A stretch of DNA of 64,000 bases from Brevundimonas huaxiensis (GCF_014218725.1 NZ_JABBJE010000004.1:1-64000), one strand, 5' to 3'. Counted from the stretch's first letter, positions 25,348-35,593 are shown. Numbers and translations are program-made. Notes: a model not told the origin generated them from the sequence alone.

Positions 25348-27927
25348 GTGGCCCGTTACGAACCCAAGACCGCCGAACCCCGCCAGCAGGCCCGATGGGC
25401 CGAGGCTTCCGCCTTCGTCACCAAGGACACCGGTCGGCCGAAGTATTACGTGCTGGAGATGTTCCCCTATCCGTCGGGCAACATCCACATGGGTCACGCC
25501 CGCAACTATGTGATGGGCGACGTGGTGGCGCGGTCCAAGCGCGCGCAAGGGTATGACGTTCTGCACCCGATGGGCTGGGACGCTTTCGGCATGCCGGCCG
25601 AAAACGCGGCCATGGAGCGCGGCATCCACCCGAAAGGCTGGACCTATTCCAACATCGCCAATATGCGCGAACAGCTGAAGCTGCTGGGCCTGTCGCTGGA
25701 CTGGTCGCGTGAGTTCGCCACCTGCGACCCGGAATACTATGGCAAGCAGCAGGCGTGGTTCCTGGAGCTGTATCGGCGTGGTCTGGTCTATCGCAAGGAT
25801 GCGGTGGTCAACTGGGATCCGGTCGACAACACCGTCCTGGCCAACGAACAGGTGATCGACGGACGCGGCTGGCGCTCGGGCGCCCTGGTCGAGAAGCGCA
25901 AGCTGAACCAGTGGTTCCTGCGCATCACCGACTATGCCGACGACCTGATCGACGGTCTGAAGACCCTTGACCGCTGGCCCGAAAAGGTCCGGCTGATGCA
26001 GGAGAACTGGATCGGCAAGTCCAAGGGCGCGACCCTGTGGTGGGACATTGCCGAGGCGCCGGCCTTCCTGCCCGCCTCCCCCGAGGGCGAACCCAACCAC
26101 GCCCGCGATCCGATCGAGGTCTACACCACCCGCCCCGACACCCTGTTCGGCGCCAGCTTCCTGGCCCTGGCGCCCGACCATCCCCTGACCAAGGCCATCG
26201 CCGAACATCGGCCGGACGTGGCGGACTTCATCAAGGCCTGTGCTCAGACCGGCACCAGCGAAGCCGAGATCGAAAAGGCCGAGAAGCTGGGCGTGGATCT
26301 GGGTGTTCGCGTCCGCCACCCCTTCGATCCGGACAAGACGCTGCCGGTCTGGGCCGCCAACTTCGTGCTGTCGACCTATGGTTCGGGCGCCATCTTCGGC
26401 TGCCCGGCCCACGACCAGCGGGACCTGGACTTCGCCCGCAAATACGATCTGCCGGTGACGCCGGTGGTCAAACCCGACGACGCCGAGACGGTAGAGATCG
26501 GAACCGAGGCCTATGTCGGCCCCGGCCGCGTCTTCAACTCCGACTTCCTGAACGGCATGGACGTCGAGGCCGCCAAGGCCGCCGCGATCGCCAAGGTCGA
26601 GGCCGCCGGCCAGGGCCGCGCCGAGACCATCTATCGCCTGCGCGACTGGGGCGTTTCGCGCCAGCGCTATTGGGGTTGCCCGATCCCGATCATCCACTGC
26701 CCGTCCTGCGGCGTGGTCGAGGTGCCCACCGACCAGTTGCCCGTCGTCCTGCCTGACGATGTGACCTTTGACGTGCCCGGCAACCCGTTGGCGCGTCATG
26801 CGACCTGGAAGCACGTCAAATGCCCGTCGTGCGGCGCGGATGCGACGCGCGAGACCGACACGCTCGACACCTTCGTCGATTCTAGCTGGTATTTCGCCCG
26901 CTTCACCGATCCGACGGCCGAGGCGCCGATCGACAAGGCCGCCGCCGACCGCTGGCTGGCCGTCGATCAATACATCGGCGGGGTCGAGCACGCGGTCCTG
27001 CACCTGCTGTACGCCCGCTTCATCACCCGCGCCCTGTCTGACGCCGGCATGCTGTCGGTGAAGGAGCCGTTCGCCGGACTGTTCACCCAAGGCATGGTCG
27101 TCCACGAGACCTATCGCCGCGCCGACGGCGCCTGGGTCGAGCCGACCGACGTGGAGCTCAAGAACGACAACGGCGCCCGCTCCGCCCGCCAGCTGTCGAC
27201 CGGCGAGACCCTGGTCATCGGCGACATCGAGAAGATGTCCAAGTCCAAGAAGAACGTCGTGGCCCCGGCCGAAATCCTGGAAAGCCATGGCGTGGACGCC
27301 GGTCGCCTGTTCGTCCTGTCCGATAGCCCGCCTGAACGTGACGTGCAATGGACCCCCGGCGGCGTCGAAGGCGCCAGCCGCTTCGTCCAGCGCGCCTGGA
27401 CCCTGTTCGACACCTACGACGCCGGTTTTGCGGGCGAGGACAAGGCCAACGCCGAGCTGCTGCGCGAGACGCACAAGGCCATCAAGGCCGTCTCCGAAGG
27501 GGTCGAAGGCTTCCGCTTCAACTCGGCCATCGCCAAGCTCTACGCCTTCGTCGCCACCATCCGCGACAATGCCCAGGCCGGCGGCGACGCCAAGCGTCAG
27601 GCCCTGTCGGCGCTGGCCCGCCTGATCGCCCCCTTCACCCCGCACCTGGCCGAAGAAGCCTGGACGCGGCTCGGGGAAGACGGGATGATTCTGGACGCGC
27701 CGTGGCCCGTGTGGGACGCTGCGCTCGCGGCCGACGACGAGGTGGTCCTGCCCATCCAGATCAACGGCAAGCGTCGCGCGGAAATCCGCGTGCCGCGCGG
27801 CATGGAGCCGTCCGAGGTCGAAGCGCTGGTCCTGGCCGACGAAACGGTCAAGGCGCGGCTGGAGGGTCTGAGCGTGAAGAAGATCGTCGTGGTCAAGGAC
27901 CGCATCGTAAATCTGGTGGCCGGCTGA
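25348..27927 (+). CDS. leuS: Leucyl-tRNA synthetase
   Basis: An 859-residue class I aminoacyl-tRNA synthetase. The ATP motif is HMGHARNY, the KMSKS motif is [12 protein letters not shown], and the CP1 editing domain has [13 protein letters not shown] with the conserved Thr and Asp. A zinc-ribbon is suggested by CPSCG and a second CPSCG. The GTG start at 25348 (MARYEPK) is preferred from family alignment by memory and from an AGGAC upstream. An earlier TTG would add 15 residues. It is followed by lptE in a TGATG overlap. Confidence 0.96.
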   Translation: MARYEPKTAEPRQQARWAEASAFVTKDTGRPKYYVLEMFPYPSGNIHMGHARNYVMGDVVARSKRAQGYDVLHPMGWDAFGMPAENAAMERGIHPKGWTYSNIANMREQLKLLGLSLDWSREFATCDPEYYGKQQAWFLELYRRGLVYRKDAVVNWDPVDNTVLANEQVIDGRGWRSGALVEKRKLNQWFLRITDYADDLIDGLKTLDRWPEKVRLMQENWIGKSKGATLWWDIAEAPAFLPASPEGEPNHARDPIEVYTTRPDTLFGASFLALAPDHPLTKAIAEHRPDVADFIKACAQTGTSEAEIEKAEKLGVDLGVRVRHPFDPDKTLPVWAANFVLSTYGSGAIFGCPAHDQRDLDFARKYDLPVTPVVKPDDAETVEIGTEAYVGPGRVFNSDFLNGMDVEAAKAAAIAKVEAAGQGRAETIYRLRDWGVSRQRYWGCPIPIIHCPSCGVVEVPTDQLPVVLPDDVTFDVPGNPLARHATWKHVKCPSCGADATRETDTLDTFVDSSWYFARFTDPTAEAPIDKAAADRWLAVDQYIGGVEHAVLHLLYARFITRALSDAGMLSVKEPFAGLFTQGMVVHETYRRADGAWVEPTDVELKNDNGARSARQLSTGETLVIGDIEKMSKSKKNVVAPAEILESHGVDAGRLFVLSDSPPERDVQWTPGGVEGASRFVQRAWTLFDTYDAGFAGEDKANAELLRETHKAIKAVSEGVEGFRFNSAIAKLYAFVATIRDNAQAGGDAKRQALSALARLIAPFTPHLAEEAWTRLGEDGMILDAPWPVWDAALAADDEVVLPIQINGKRRAEIRVPRGMEPSEVEALVLADETVKARLEGLSVKKIVVVKDRIVNLVAG

Positions 27928-28406
27928 TGCGTGTCGCGGCGGCTCTCGCGGTTCTCGCGTCTCTGGCGGTGTCCGCCTGCGGCTTCACGCCCATGTACGC
28001 CGAGCCGGCCGTGGGGTCGTCCCTGCGCCGGATCGCCGTCACGACCCAGGACGACCGCCTGGGCTATCGCCTGCGCGAGCAGCTGGAAGACGTCCTGGCC
28101 TGGGATCGCGGCGCGACGCCGCTGTATCGCCTGACGACCGAGGTCCAGCAGAACCGCCGCTCGCTGGGTCGCCGTATCGACGACACCGCCACCCGCTATG
28201 AACTCACGGTCAAGGCGACCTGGACCCTGACCCCGGCTGCCGGCGGAATGCCTGTCAGCGGCACGGAAACGGTCACCACGACCTACGCTGCCGCCGACCA
28301 GCCCTATGCCGCCATCGCCGCCCAGCAGGATGGCGAGGAGCGCGCCGCCGCCGAACTGGCTCGCCTGATCCGACTGGATCTGATGCAGGCGCTGTCGAAC
28401 CCGTGA
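27927..28406 (+). CDS. lptE: LPS-assembly lipoprotein LptE
   Basis: A 159-residue lipoprotein that plugs the LptD barrel and helps insert lipopolysaccharide in the outer membrane. The signal peptide ends in the lipobox VSAC (Cys about residue 18) followed by GFTPMYA, the classic start of alphaproteobacterial LptE. The remainder alternates strands and helices, as expected. Its ATG shares a base with the leuS stop, and its stop overlaps the holA GTG, so the three genes form one tightly coupled operon. This order is conserved in alphaproteobacteria. Confidence 0.9.
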   Translation: MRVAAALAVLASLAVSACGFTPMYAEPAVGSSLRRIAVTTQDDRLGYRLREQLEDVLAWDRGATPLYRLTTEVQQNRRSLGRRIDDTATRYELTVKATWTLTPAAGGMPVSGTETVTTTYAAADQPYAAIAAQQDGEERAAAELARLIRLDLMQALSNP

Positions 28407-29455
28407 TCCTGGCCAAACGCCCCGAGATCGATCGCTTTCTGAAGGCGCCCGATCCAGCGATCCGGGCAGCGGTGATCCACGGCAAGGACCGATCGGGCGT
28501 CGCCGAGCGGGCCGAGGTGCTGTGCAAAACGGTCACGCCCGATCTGAATGACCCCTTCAACGTCACCGTCCTGACCGACAGCGACATCGATGCCGATGAA
28601 ACGAAGCTGGAAGAGGCCCTGACGGCCATGTCCCTGATGGGCGGCCGTCGTCTGGTGCGCATCCGTCTGTCGGCGCTGAAGCCCGGCGTGGACAAGGCGG
28701 TCGCCGCCGCGCTAAAGATCCACGCCGAGGGCGGCTACAATCCCGACGCCATGATGGTGGTCGAGGCCGACCAGCTGGGTCGCGAATCGGCGCTCAGAAA
28801 GGCGGCCGAGAAGGAAAACGGCGCGGTCGGCATCGTCTGTTACGAGGACGAGACCGGCGATGTCGCCCGAATGGTCCGCGAAGCCCTGGCCGCCGACAAG
28901 GTCGGCCTGACCTCCGACGCCCTGGACCGCTTCGTCGCACGCCTGCCGCGCGAGCGCGGCCTGATGCGACAAGAGATCGAGCGCCTGGCCCTCTTCATCG
29001 GCCCCGGCTCCGGCAAGACGCTGGATATGGATGCGCTGGAGCATCATCTCGGCGTCGAGCCGGACGCCTCCCTGTCGGATGCGGCGCTTCAGGCCTTCGG
29101 CGCGCGGCCGGGTCCAGCGCAGGCTGGGCTCAGGCGCGCCTTCGCCGAAGGCGAATCGTCCGTACTCGCCGTTCGTTCTGCGGCGATCCATCTCGGAAAG
29201 CTACGCCGGATCAATATCCTGCAGGCCAACGGCACAAACGCCAAGGAGGCCGCAAAGGCCGCCGGCGTCTTCTGGAAGCAGGAGGCCGAAATGCTGCGTC
29301 AGGCGCGATCTTGGCGGCTCGAAGCCCTGGACGAGGTCTTGGACAGCATCAACACGGCCGATGTCGCGACCAAGACGACCGGAATGCCGGACCAACTGAT
29401 CGCCGAACGCCTGCTGCTGGAAATCGCAGGTCGCGCCAGACGGTTGGGGCTGTAG
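28403..29455 (+). CDS. holA: DNA polymerase III delta subunit
   Basis: A 350-residue clamp-loader subunit that opens the beta clamp. The sequence has the HolA layout: N-terminal AAA-like domain with VIHGKDRSGVAERA (degenerate P-loop), the middle LERLLALFIG-like segment (EIERLALFIGPGSG) and a helical C-terminal collar domain ending AERLLLEIAGRARRLGL. The start is GTG at 28403, overlapping the lptE stop (GTGA). A convergent small protein gene follows after two bases. Confidence 0.93.
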   Translation: MILAKRPEIDRFLKAPDPAIRAAVIHGKDRSGVAERAEVLCKTVTPDLNDPFNVTVLTDSDIDADETKLEEALTAMSLMGGRRLVRIRLSALKPGVDKAVAAALKIHAEGGYNPDAMMVVEADQLGRESALRKAAEKENGAVGIVCYEDETGDVARMVREALAADKVGLTSDALDRFVARLPRERGLMRQEIERLALFIGPGSGKTLDMDALEHHLGVEPDASLSDAALQAFGARPGPAQAGLRRAFAEGESSVLAVRSAAIHLGKLRRINILQANGTNAKEAAKAAGVFWKQEAEMLRQARSWRLEALDEVLDSINTADVATKTTGMPDQLIAERLLLEIAGRARRLGL

Positions 29456-29457
29456 CC

Positions 29458-29640
29458 CTAACCGCGCTTGGAGGCCTTACGGAAGGCGGGCTGGGCCATG
29501 GCGACGTTTCGCGCCGACACAGCCTTCTCTTCGGCCTTGGCGCTGTGTTGCGCGTTGAACCCATGACTCGCCTTGGCCTTCTTGGCGGCAAGCGCCTGTT
29601 TCAGCTTGTCGGCTGCGGTGGGTGTCGTGTCTTCAGTCAT
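29458..29640 (-). CDS. Small basic hypothetical protein (60 aa)
   Basis: A short Ala/Lys-rich protein (KLKQALAAKKAKASHGFNAQH, then AARNV-type SARNVAMAQPAFRKASKRG). It has no signal or membrane segment and no family I can name with certainty; similar short proteins occur in related genomes by recollection. It sits between holA (convergent) and parB, 26 bases after the parB stop, so it may be the last gene of the parAB transcript. Confidence 0.6.
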   Translation of the reverse strand: MTEDTTPTAADKLKQALAAKKAKASHGFNAQHSAKAEEKAVSARNVAMAQPAFRKASKRG

Positions 29641-29666
29641 ATCGACACCCTAGCACAGTCCGCCGC

Positions 29667-30557
29667 TCAGCCGCGCATCAAACGGCGGCACAGGTCGTCC
29701 AGCTGCTCTAGCGAGCCGTAGCCGATCGTCAGCTCGCCCTTTCCGCCCTTGTCCGACAACTGCACCTTCAGGCCCAGTGCATCGGCCAGATCCTGCTGCA
29801 GGGCGGCGACATCGGCCGCCCCCTCCCCGCCTGCGGCCGCCGACGCTGGCTTGACCTTCGTCGGCTTCGGCCCCTCCACCGCACGGCGCGCCAGGGCCTC
29901 GGTCTCACGGACGCTCAGACCATCCACGAAGGCGATGTCCGCCAACTGGCCCGGATCGGGCGTATTGATCAGCGCCCGGGCGTGACCCGCCGACAGCTTG
30001 CCTTCGCGCACATAGAACAGCACCCGCTCGGGCAGTTGCAGCAGGCGCATGGTGTTGGCCACATGGCTGCGGCTCTTGCCGACCACGCCCGCAACGGCAT
30101 CCTGCGTCCGCCCGAAGCGCTCCATCAAAACGCGATAGGCCTCGGCTTCTTCCAGCGGATTCAGGTCGGCGCGCTGGACGTTTTCGACGATGGCGACTTC
30201 GAACACCTCGACGTCGTCCATCTCGTGGATGACGATCGGCACCTCGGTCAGGCGCGCCGCCTGCGACGCGCGCCAGCGGCGTTCGCCGGCGATGATCTGC
30301 CAGACGCCGTCCTCGCCCGGTTGGGTCCGCACCAAGATCGGCTGCAGCACGCCCTTGTCGCGGATCGAGGCGGTCAGTTCCTCCAAATCCTCCTGGCGGA
30401 AGGTCTTGCGCGGCTGGTCCGGATTGGGCTTCAGGCTTTCGATCGGCACGCGTTGCACACCGGCGGGCACGGGCGCATCAGATGCGACCGGCGCTTCGGC
30501 GTCCTGTCCCATCAGCGCCGACAGGCCGCGGCCCAGACCTCTTTGTCGTTCAGCCAA
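29667..30557 (-). CDS. parB: Chromosome partitioning protein ParB
   Basis: A 296-residue parS-binding CTPase. The N terminus has RGLGRGLSALMG (ParA-stimulating motif). The CTP-binding part includes PDQPRK, GERRWRAS and ENVQRADLNPLEEA; the HTH is around GKSRSHVANTMRLLQLP; the C-terminal 50 residues make the dimer domain. The start codon is TTG at 30557. The four parS sites nearby are its likely loading points. ParB-parS spreading and ParA drive origin segregation, and in Caulobacter ParB also anchors MipZ and PopZ. Confidence 0.96.
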   Translation of the reverse strand: MAERQRGLGRGLSALMGQDAEAPVASDAPVPAGVQRVPIESLKPNPDQPRKTFRQEDLEELTASIRDKGVLQPILVRTQPGEDGVWQIIAGERRWRASQAARLTEVPIVIHEMDDVEVFEVAIVENVQRADLNPLEEAEAYRVLMERFGRTQDAVAGVVGKSRSHVANTMRLLQLPERVLFYVREGKLSAGHARALINTPDPGQLADIAFVDGLSVRETEALARRAVEGPKPTKVKPASAAAGGEGAADVAALQQDLADALGLKVQLSDKGGKGELTIGYGSLEQLDDLCRRLMRG

Positions 30558-30582
30558 GATACTGTTCCGTTTCTAAATAAAC

Positions 30583-31401
30583 TCAGGCGGCCAGCTTCAG
30601 GCGCTGGCGTTCGCGCTTCACCACTTCCTTGGCCAGTCGCAAATAGGCCTGGCTGCCGGCGCACTTCAGATCATAGATCAGTGCGGGCTTGCCGAAAGAC
30701 GGCGCCTCGGCGACGCGGACGTTACGTGGGATGACGCTCTCATAGACCTTGTCGCCAAAGTGAGCGCGCACGTCGTTGGCCACCTGGCCCGACAGGGCGC
30801 TGCGACGGTCGAACATTGTCAGGACCAGGCCCTGGATTTCCAGCGATGGGTTGAGGCTGTGCTTGACCATGTCGATGGTGCGCATCAGCTGACTCAGGCC
30901 TTCCAGGGCAAAGAACTCGCATTGCAGCGGCACCAGCACCGCGTCCGCCGCCGCCATAGCATTCAGCGTCAAAAGGTTCAGCGACGGGGGGCAGTCGATC
31001 AGCACATAGTCATACGCGGTAGGTCCGTCGTCGTGGGCGCGCAGGGCATCGCGCAGCCGATAGGACCGCCGGTCCGCCTGGCTCAGTTCGATCTCGACGC
31101 CCGACATGTCGGCGTCGGCGGGCACGATCCACAGACCCGGCACCGTCGTCTGCACTGAGGCATCGGCGATGGAGCGCTGATCCACGACAACATCGTAGAT
31201 GGTGACGCGCCGTGTTTCACGTGGAACACCCAACCCCGTCGAGGCATTGCCCTGCGGGTCCATATCCACGATCAGCACCCGCTCGCCGATGGCGGCCAGC
31301 GCAGTGCCGAGGTTGATCGCCGTCGTCGTCTTGCCCACCCCGCCCTTCTGGTTGGACACGGCGAGGACGCGGGCGGGCTTTCTAGCGCGTTGAGCGGGCA
31401 C
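30583..31401 (-). CDS. parA: Chromosome partitioning ATPase ParA
   Basis: A 272-residue deviant Walker A ATPase. The P-loop is KGGVGKTTTAINL with the ParA-type first Lys, the A' motif is IVDMDPQGNAS, Walker B lies in YDYVLIDCPPSL, and the DNA-binding Arg/Lys are expected in the C-terminal basic region. The start is GTG at 31401, inside the end of rsmG, with GGAG eight bases upstream. It carries a parS site at 31213-31228 in its own coding sequence (encoding VPRET). Confidence 0.96.
   Translation of the reverse strand: MPAQRARKPARVLAVSNQKGGVGKTTTAINLGTALAAIGERVLIVDMDPQGNASTGLGVPRETRRVTIYDVVVDQRSIADASVQTTVPGLWIVPADADMSGVEIELSQADRRSYRLRDALRAHDDGPTAYDYVLIDCPPSLNLLTLNAMAAADAVLVPLQCEFFALEGLSQLMRTIDMVKHSLNPSLEIQGLVLTMFDRRSALSGQVANDVRAHFGDKVYESVIPRNVRVAEAPSFGKPALIYDLKCAGSQAYLRLAKEVVKRERQRLKLAA
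31213..31228. other. parS site 1 (inside parA)
   Basis: TGTTTCACGTGGAACA, with one mismatch between the two half-sites; it matches the standard parS (TGTTNCACGTGNAACA). It is embedded in the parA reading frame. Confidence 0.9.
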
Positions 31402-32014
31402 GTCGGAGGCTCCGGATTGTCACGATGCGGCCGCGCACGTCGCTTTGCGACGGGGCCAGTTCAGCCTCGAAATGCCAGGATTTACGCGCTTCGATCAACT
31501 CGGATTCGGCACGTTCCCCCTTCAGGAACAGACCTTGTGCACCTCTTTGGAAGTAGGGCTGTGCATAACCCAACAGTTTGTCCATCGGGGCCACGGCGCG
31601 GGCGGTGACGATGTCACACGTCACGGACTGCGCTTCAGCCCGACCGACGATGACCGTTGCCGGCAAGGACAGCGCATCCACCACTTCCTGAAGAAATCGA
31701 CAGCGCTTCGCCAAGCTATCGATCAGCCAGACATGCGCCCCTTCCCGCCCCTTCAGCATGATGGAAAGGACCAGTCCGGGAAAGCCGGCCCCTGCCCCCA
31801 TATCCGCCCAAGTCTTCGCGTCCGGCGCTAGATCCAGCAGTTGCGCACTATCCCAGACATGGCGGTTCCAGAAGTCCGGCAGACTGTCCGGGCCGACCAG
31901 ATTCATCACCGCATTGGCCTCGACCAACCGCAGTCGAAAGGCCTCGAGGTCGGCGATCTGTTCCGCAGATGCATTGGCGCGTACGCGGAACGCCTCTTGT
32001 TCTGCCTCCAACAT
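31382..32014 (-). CDS. rsmG: 16S rRNA (guanine527-N7)-methyltransferase
   Basis: A 210-residue SAM-dependent methyltransferase that modifies G527 of 16S rRNA. The SAM site is WADMGAGAGFPGLVLSI, the family RNA-binding region precedes it (NAVMNLVGPDSLPDFWNRH) and TARAVAPMDKLLGYAQPY follows. The ATG at 32014 overlaps the mnmG stop by one base (TGATG), and the last 20 bases overlap the parA start. It is part of the mnmE-mnmG-rsmG-parA-parB run. Confidence 0.95.
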   Translation of the reverse strand: MLEAEQEAFRVRANASAEQIADLEAFRLRLVEANAVMNLVGPDSLPDFWNRHVWDSAQLLDLAPDAKTWADMGAGAGFPGLVLSIMLKGREGAHVWLIDSLAKRCRFLQEVVDALSLPATVIVGRAEAQSVTCDIVTARAVAPMDKLLGYAQPYFQRGAQGLFLKGERAESELIEARKSWHFEAELAPSQSDVRGRIVTIRSLRRARSTR

Positions 32015-33894
32015 CAAGCGGCGACCGACGCCTTGGGCGCGCGCTTCACATAGGCCAAGAGCGCCGTCAAAGCGCCAGGCGTCATGCCCTCGATCCGGCC
32101 AGCCTGGCCCAAGGTGCGCGGTTGGACGCGCGCCAGCTTTTCCTTCACCTCATTCGACAAGCCGCCAACGGCGCCATAGTCGAGATCGGTCGGAAGCGTC
32201 AGTCCCTCCTCCGCCTTCAGCGCATCCGCATCCTGCGACTGTCGATCCAGATAGTTGGCGTAGCCAGCGTCGATTTGAATCTGCTCGCGAACATCATCGG
32301 TCCAGTCGCCGATGACGGGCACGGCCGAAACGAACTGATCCAAAGTCACATCGGGGAAGGCGAGCAGTTCGCGCATCGACCGTCGCCGACCGTCAGCATT
32401 GACCGAAATGCCGAGCGCGCCAGCCTCGTTGGGCGTGAACAGTGTTTCACGTGAAACAGCACTCGCTGCCGCAAGCGCCGAGGCCTTGGCGTCAAACCGA
32501 ATGCGCCGCTCATTGCCGACGATGCCCAGCTCGATCGCAAAGGGTGTGAGCCGAAGGTCGGCATTGTCCGCTCGCAGGGTCAGCCGGTATTCCGCTCGGC
32601 TTGTGAACATCCGATACGGTTCGGTGACGCCGCGCGTCACCAGATCGTCGATCATGACGCCGATATAGGCCTGATCACGCCCCAGGATCACCGGCTCCTG
32701 CCCGGCCGCTGACCGCGCGGCGTTCAGCCCCGCCATCAGACCCTGAGCCGCCGCTTCCTCATAGCCGGTCGTGCCGTTGATCTGTCCGGCAAGATACAGC
32801 CCGGGACGCTTCTTGACCTCCAGCGCCGCTGTCAGCTCGCGCGGATCGACGTAGTCGTATTCGATGGCGTAGCCGTATCGGAAAACCTCAACCGCTTCCA
32901 GGCCGGGAATGGTGCGTAGGAAGGCGAGTTGCGTCGGCTCCGATACCGAGGTCGAAATTCCATTCGGATACACCGTCGGATCGTCCAAGCCTTCCGGCTC
33001 TAGGAAAATCTGATGGCTGGTCTTGTCGGCGAACCGAACAACCTTGTCCTCGATCGACGGACAATACCGCGGCCCCCGTCCCGACAGCTTGCCGCCATAG
33101 ACAGCGCTCTCGCCCAGATTCTCCGCGATGATCCGGTGAGTCTCTTCGGTCGTGTGGGTCACGCCGCAGGCGATCTGGGGCACGTCGATCCGGTCGGTCA
33201 GGAAGGAAAAGGCTGACGGCGTATTGTCCGCTTCCTGCATTTCCAGCCGGTCCCAGGCGATCGTCCGACCGTCCAGGCGTGCGGGCGTGCCTGTCTTCAG
33301 ACGTCCCATCATCAGGTCGGCGGCATGAAGATCGGCGGCCAGACCCGTCGAGGGCTCCTCACCATGCCGCCCCGCCGGCGTTCGCTCGTCGCCGCGATGG
33401 ATGACCCCGTTCAGGAAGGTGCCGGTCGTCAGGACGACTGCCGCAGCCCGAACCGTCTCTCCGTCGCCGGTCACGACGCCGACGACCCGATTACCTTCAA
33501 GAATAAGCCGCTCGGCCGTCCCCGCCATCAGAGTCAGGTTGGGCGTGCCCTTCAGTTCGGCCTGCATGGCCTCGCGGTAGAGGCGGCGGTCGATCTGGCT
33601 GCGCGGGCCCCGAACGGCGGCGCCTTTGGATCGGTTAAGCAGGCGGAATTGGATGCCGGACACATCGGCCAGCCGTCCCATGACGCCGTCCATGGCGTCG
33701 ATCTCGCGAACCAGATGGCCCTTCCCCAGCCCTCCGATGGCCGGGTTGCACGACATCTCGCCAATCGTCTCCAGCTTCTGGGTCAACAGAACCGTGTTGG
33801 CGTCGGCGCGCGCAGAAGCCGCCGCCGCTTCACAGCCGGCATGGCCGCCGCCGATAACGACGACGTCGAACACGAGATCAGAGGAAGAATTCAT
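32014..33894 (-). CDS. mnmG: tRNA uridine-5-carboxymethylaminomethyl modification enzyme MnmG
   Basis: A 626-residue FAD-dependent enzyme that with MnmE installs (carboxymethyl)aminomethyl on U34 of tRNA. The FAD site is [19 protein letters not shown]; other family blocks are [31 protein letters not shown] and [20 protein letters not shown]. The ATG at 33894 is used; an upstream TTG adds six residues without support. The gene contains a perfect parS (32443-32458), translated as VSRET. Confidence 0.95.
   Translation of the reverse strand: MNSSSDLVFDVVVIGGGHAGCEAAAASARADANTVLLTQKLETIGEMSCNPAIGGLGKGHLVREIDAMDGVMGRLADVSGIQFRLLNRSKGAAVRGPRSQIDRRLYREAMQAELKGTPNLTLMAGTAERLILEGNRVVGVVTGDGETVRAAAVVLTTGTFLNGVIHRGDERTPAGRHGEEPSTGLAADLHAADLMMGRLKTGTPARLDGRTIAWDRLEMQEADNTPSAFSFLTDRIDVPQIACGVTHTTEETHRIIAENLGESAVYGGKLSGRGPRYCPSIEDKVVRFADKTSHQIFLEPEGLDDPTVYPNGISTSVSEPTQLAFLRTIPGLEAVEVFRYGYAIEYDYVDPRELTAALEVKKRPGLYLAGQINGTTGYEEAAAQGLMAGLNAARSAAGQEPVILGRDQAYIGVMIDDLVTRGVTEPYRMFTSRAEYRLTLRADNADLRLTPFAIELGIVGNERRIRFDAKASALAAASAVSRETLFTPNEAGALGISVNADGRRRSMRELLAFPDVTLDQFVSAVPVIGDWTDDVREQIQIDAGYANYLDRQSQDADALKAEEGLTLPTDLDYGAVGGLSNEVKEKLARVQPRTLGQAGRIEGMTPGALTALLAYVKRAPKASVAA
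32443..32458. other. parS site 2 (inside mnmG)
   Basis: TGTTTCACGTGAAACA, a perfect 16-base palindrome equal to the parS consensus, in the 3' part of mnmG. Confidence 0.95.
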
Positions 33895-33965
33895 GGCCGC
33901 CACATAAGCCAAAACGCGTATGATCGCCAGAGGTGGGCTAATCAGATCGGCTCGCGACCCGCCTC

Positions 33966-33981
33966 TGTTTCACGTGAAACG
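33966..33981. other. parS site 3 (mnmE-mnmG gap)
   Basis: TGTTTCACGTGAAACG, with the full 14-base core GTTTCACGTGAAAC at 33967-33980, in the non-coding interval between mnmE and mnmG. It differs from the consensus only at the outermost base. Confidence 0.93.
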
Positions 33982-33996
33982 CTGGTATGGCTGGAC

Positions 33997-35304
33997 CTAC
34001 TTTCCGATACAAAAGGTCGAGAAGACTTCGCCCAGAATGTCCTCGACGCCGATCGCACCGGTGACGCGGGCCAGAGCGTCGGCAGCCCGTCTCAGATCAT
34101 CGCCAGCCATTTCCGGCGCGACATTGATCGCAACGCGCGCGGCGTCGACGCTTTCCAGCGCCTCAAGCAAACGCAGCCGATGCCGTTCCTGGGTCACAGC
34201 TGGGAAGTCAGCGCCTGACAGATCTTGCGCAAGACGGGCAGCAATCCAGTCCCGAAGCTCGGCCAAGCCATCGCCAGTGGTGGTGCTGACCGCCAGAGTC
34301 TCATGGACGCCGCGTGCTAAACTGAGGCCAAGGTCGGACTTGGTCGCCACGATCAGATCGTCATCCTTGACGTAACCTGCAGCCACCCCTTCAGGGTCGC
34401 CAGGCGCACGGATCCAAAGACGCAAGTCGGCTTGTTCGGCGCGCATCCGGGCGCGGCGCACACCCTCTGCCTCGACCGGGTCATCGCTGTCTCTCAAGCC
34501 AGCCGTATCCGACAAGGTCACGGCATAGCCGCCGATCACCAGATCGGCGTCCAGCACATCACGCGTGGTGCCGGCGATCGGCGTCACGATGGCCGCTTCA
34601 CGCGCAACCAGCGCATTGAACAGCGACGACTTGCCGGCGTTCGTCTCTCCGATCAGGACGATGCGATAGCCTTCCCTCACCCGTTCGCCACGCCGCCCCG
34701 TATCGACCGCGCGTCGCAGGTCGGCGCCGAGTCGGTCCAGCACTGGCCCCGCCGTACGGGCCAGATTGTCCGGCACCTCTTCATCGGGAAAATCGATCTC
34801 CGCCTCGACCAAGGCCAAGGCTTGAAGAAGGTCACGACGGAAACCGGCATAGGTCTCGCTCAGTTTTCCGTCCAACTGCCCCAAGGCTTGTTTGGCCTGG
34901 GCGCTGGTTTCTGCATCGATCAGATCGGCGACCGCCTCGGCCTGCGCCAGATCCATGCGGCCGTTCTGGAAGGCGCGGCGCGTAAACTCGCCGGGGTCGG
35001 CCGGGCGCAAGCCCAGCGCGATCAAGGCGCGGCTGGCGGACTCGACAATCGCCCGACCGCCGTGAAGATGCAGCTCGGCGGCATCCTCACCCGTATAGCT
35101 GTTGGGCGCGACGAAACGCAGCACCAGCGCTTGGTCGATGTGATCGCCGGCATGGCTGAGATCGCGCACGGACGCCATGCGCGGTTTCACGCGGGTTGCG
35201 CCCAGCGCCGTCAACGCGGTCTCGACGCCGGGGCCCGACAGACGGATCACCGCAATGGCCCCTTGGCCGGACGGCGTCGCCAAGGCGAAGATGGTGTTGA
35301 TCAT
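33997..35304 (-). CDS. mnmE: tRNA modification GTPase MnmE
   Basis: A 435-residue GTPase partner of MnmG. The N-terminal formyl-THF-like domain starts TIFALATPSGQGAIAVIRLSG, the G domain has GETNAGKSSLFN (G1), TRDVLDADL region, DTAGLRD (G3) and ATKSDLG-like VATKSDL (G4), and the protein ends with the catalytic CIGK. The ATG at 35304 gives the family N terminus. It lies between two parS sites in a run with rho and mnmG. Confidence 0.95.
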   Translation of the reverse strand: MINTIFALATPSGQGAIAVIRLSGPGVETALTALGATRVKPRMASVRDLSHAGDHIDQALVLRFVAPNSYTGEDAAELHLHGGRAIVESASRALIALGLRPADPGEFTRRAFQNGRMDLAQAEAVADLIDAETSAQAKQALGQLDGKLSETYAGFRRDLLQALALVEAEIDFPDEEVPDNLARTAGPVLDRLGADLRRAVDTGRRGERVREGYRIVLIGETNAGKSSLFNALVAREAAIVTPIAGTTRDVLDADLVIGGYAVTLSDTAGLRDSDDPVEAEGVRRARMRAEQADLRLWIRAPGDPEGVAAGYVKDDDLIVATKSDLGLSLARGVHETLAVSTTTGDGLAELRDWIAARLAQDLSGADFPAVTQERHRLRLLEALESVDAARVAINVAPEMAGDDLRRAADALARVTGAIGVEDILGEVFSTFCIGK

Positions 35305-35340
35305 CAACTCAGACCGAGCGGCTCCGAAGCGAGCGCGTGC

Positions 35341-35565
35341 TCACTTCACCGCCGCTTCCATCAGCCGACGGAACTGGTCATGGGCCTGGAGGCCGAAGCT
35401 GGTCCAGGTTTTCATCAGTTCGTCAGGCTGCATAGCGGCGACATTGGCCTCCATCCGCTTCTGCATCTCCGCGACCATGGCGTCGTTCAGCGGCGTCACG
35501 TCCGGCAGACCGAGGAATGCGCGCGCCTCCGCCGGTGTGCACTCGACTTCCACATTGACCTTCAT
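35341..35565 (-). CDS. DUF6489 small protein
   Basis: A 74-residue protein, MKVNVEVECTPAEARAFLGL at the N terminus and helical thereafter (NDAMVAEMQKRMEANVAAM; LMKTWTSFGLQAHDQFRRLM). It fits the DUF6489 family of alphaproteobacteria, whose role is unknown; some relatives sit near the polyhydroxyalkanoate genes by recollection. The ATG at 35565 is used. A parS lies 12 bases upstream of it, between it and rho. Confidence 0.8.
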   Translation of the reverse strand: MKVNVEVECTPAEARAFLGLPDVTPLNDAMVAEMQKRMEANVAAMQPDELMKTWTSFGLQAHDQFRRLMEAAVK

Positions 35566-35577
35566 TGCGCGATTTCC

Positions 35578-35593
35578 TGTTTCACGTGAAACG
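35578..35593. other. parS site 4 (rho-DUF6489 gap)
   Basis: TGTTTCACGTGAAACG, core 35579-35592, in the interval between rho and the DUF6489 gene. It is the parS nearest the origin, about 4.3 kb from it. Confidence 0.93.

Noticed and set aside
25294..27645. Long open frame opposite leuS (783 codons), and similar ones opposite dnaK (46097-48226), glnD (54216-56177), typA (56343-58097) and etfA (365-1765)
   Set aside because: They are frames opposite strongly coding high-GC genes, where stops are rare. Their translations are rich in Arg, Gly, His and Asp with no family motifs.
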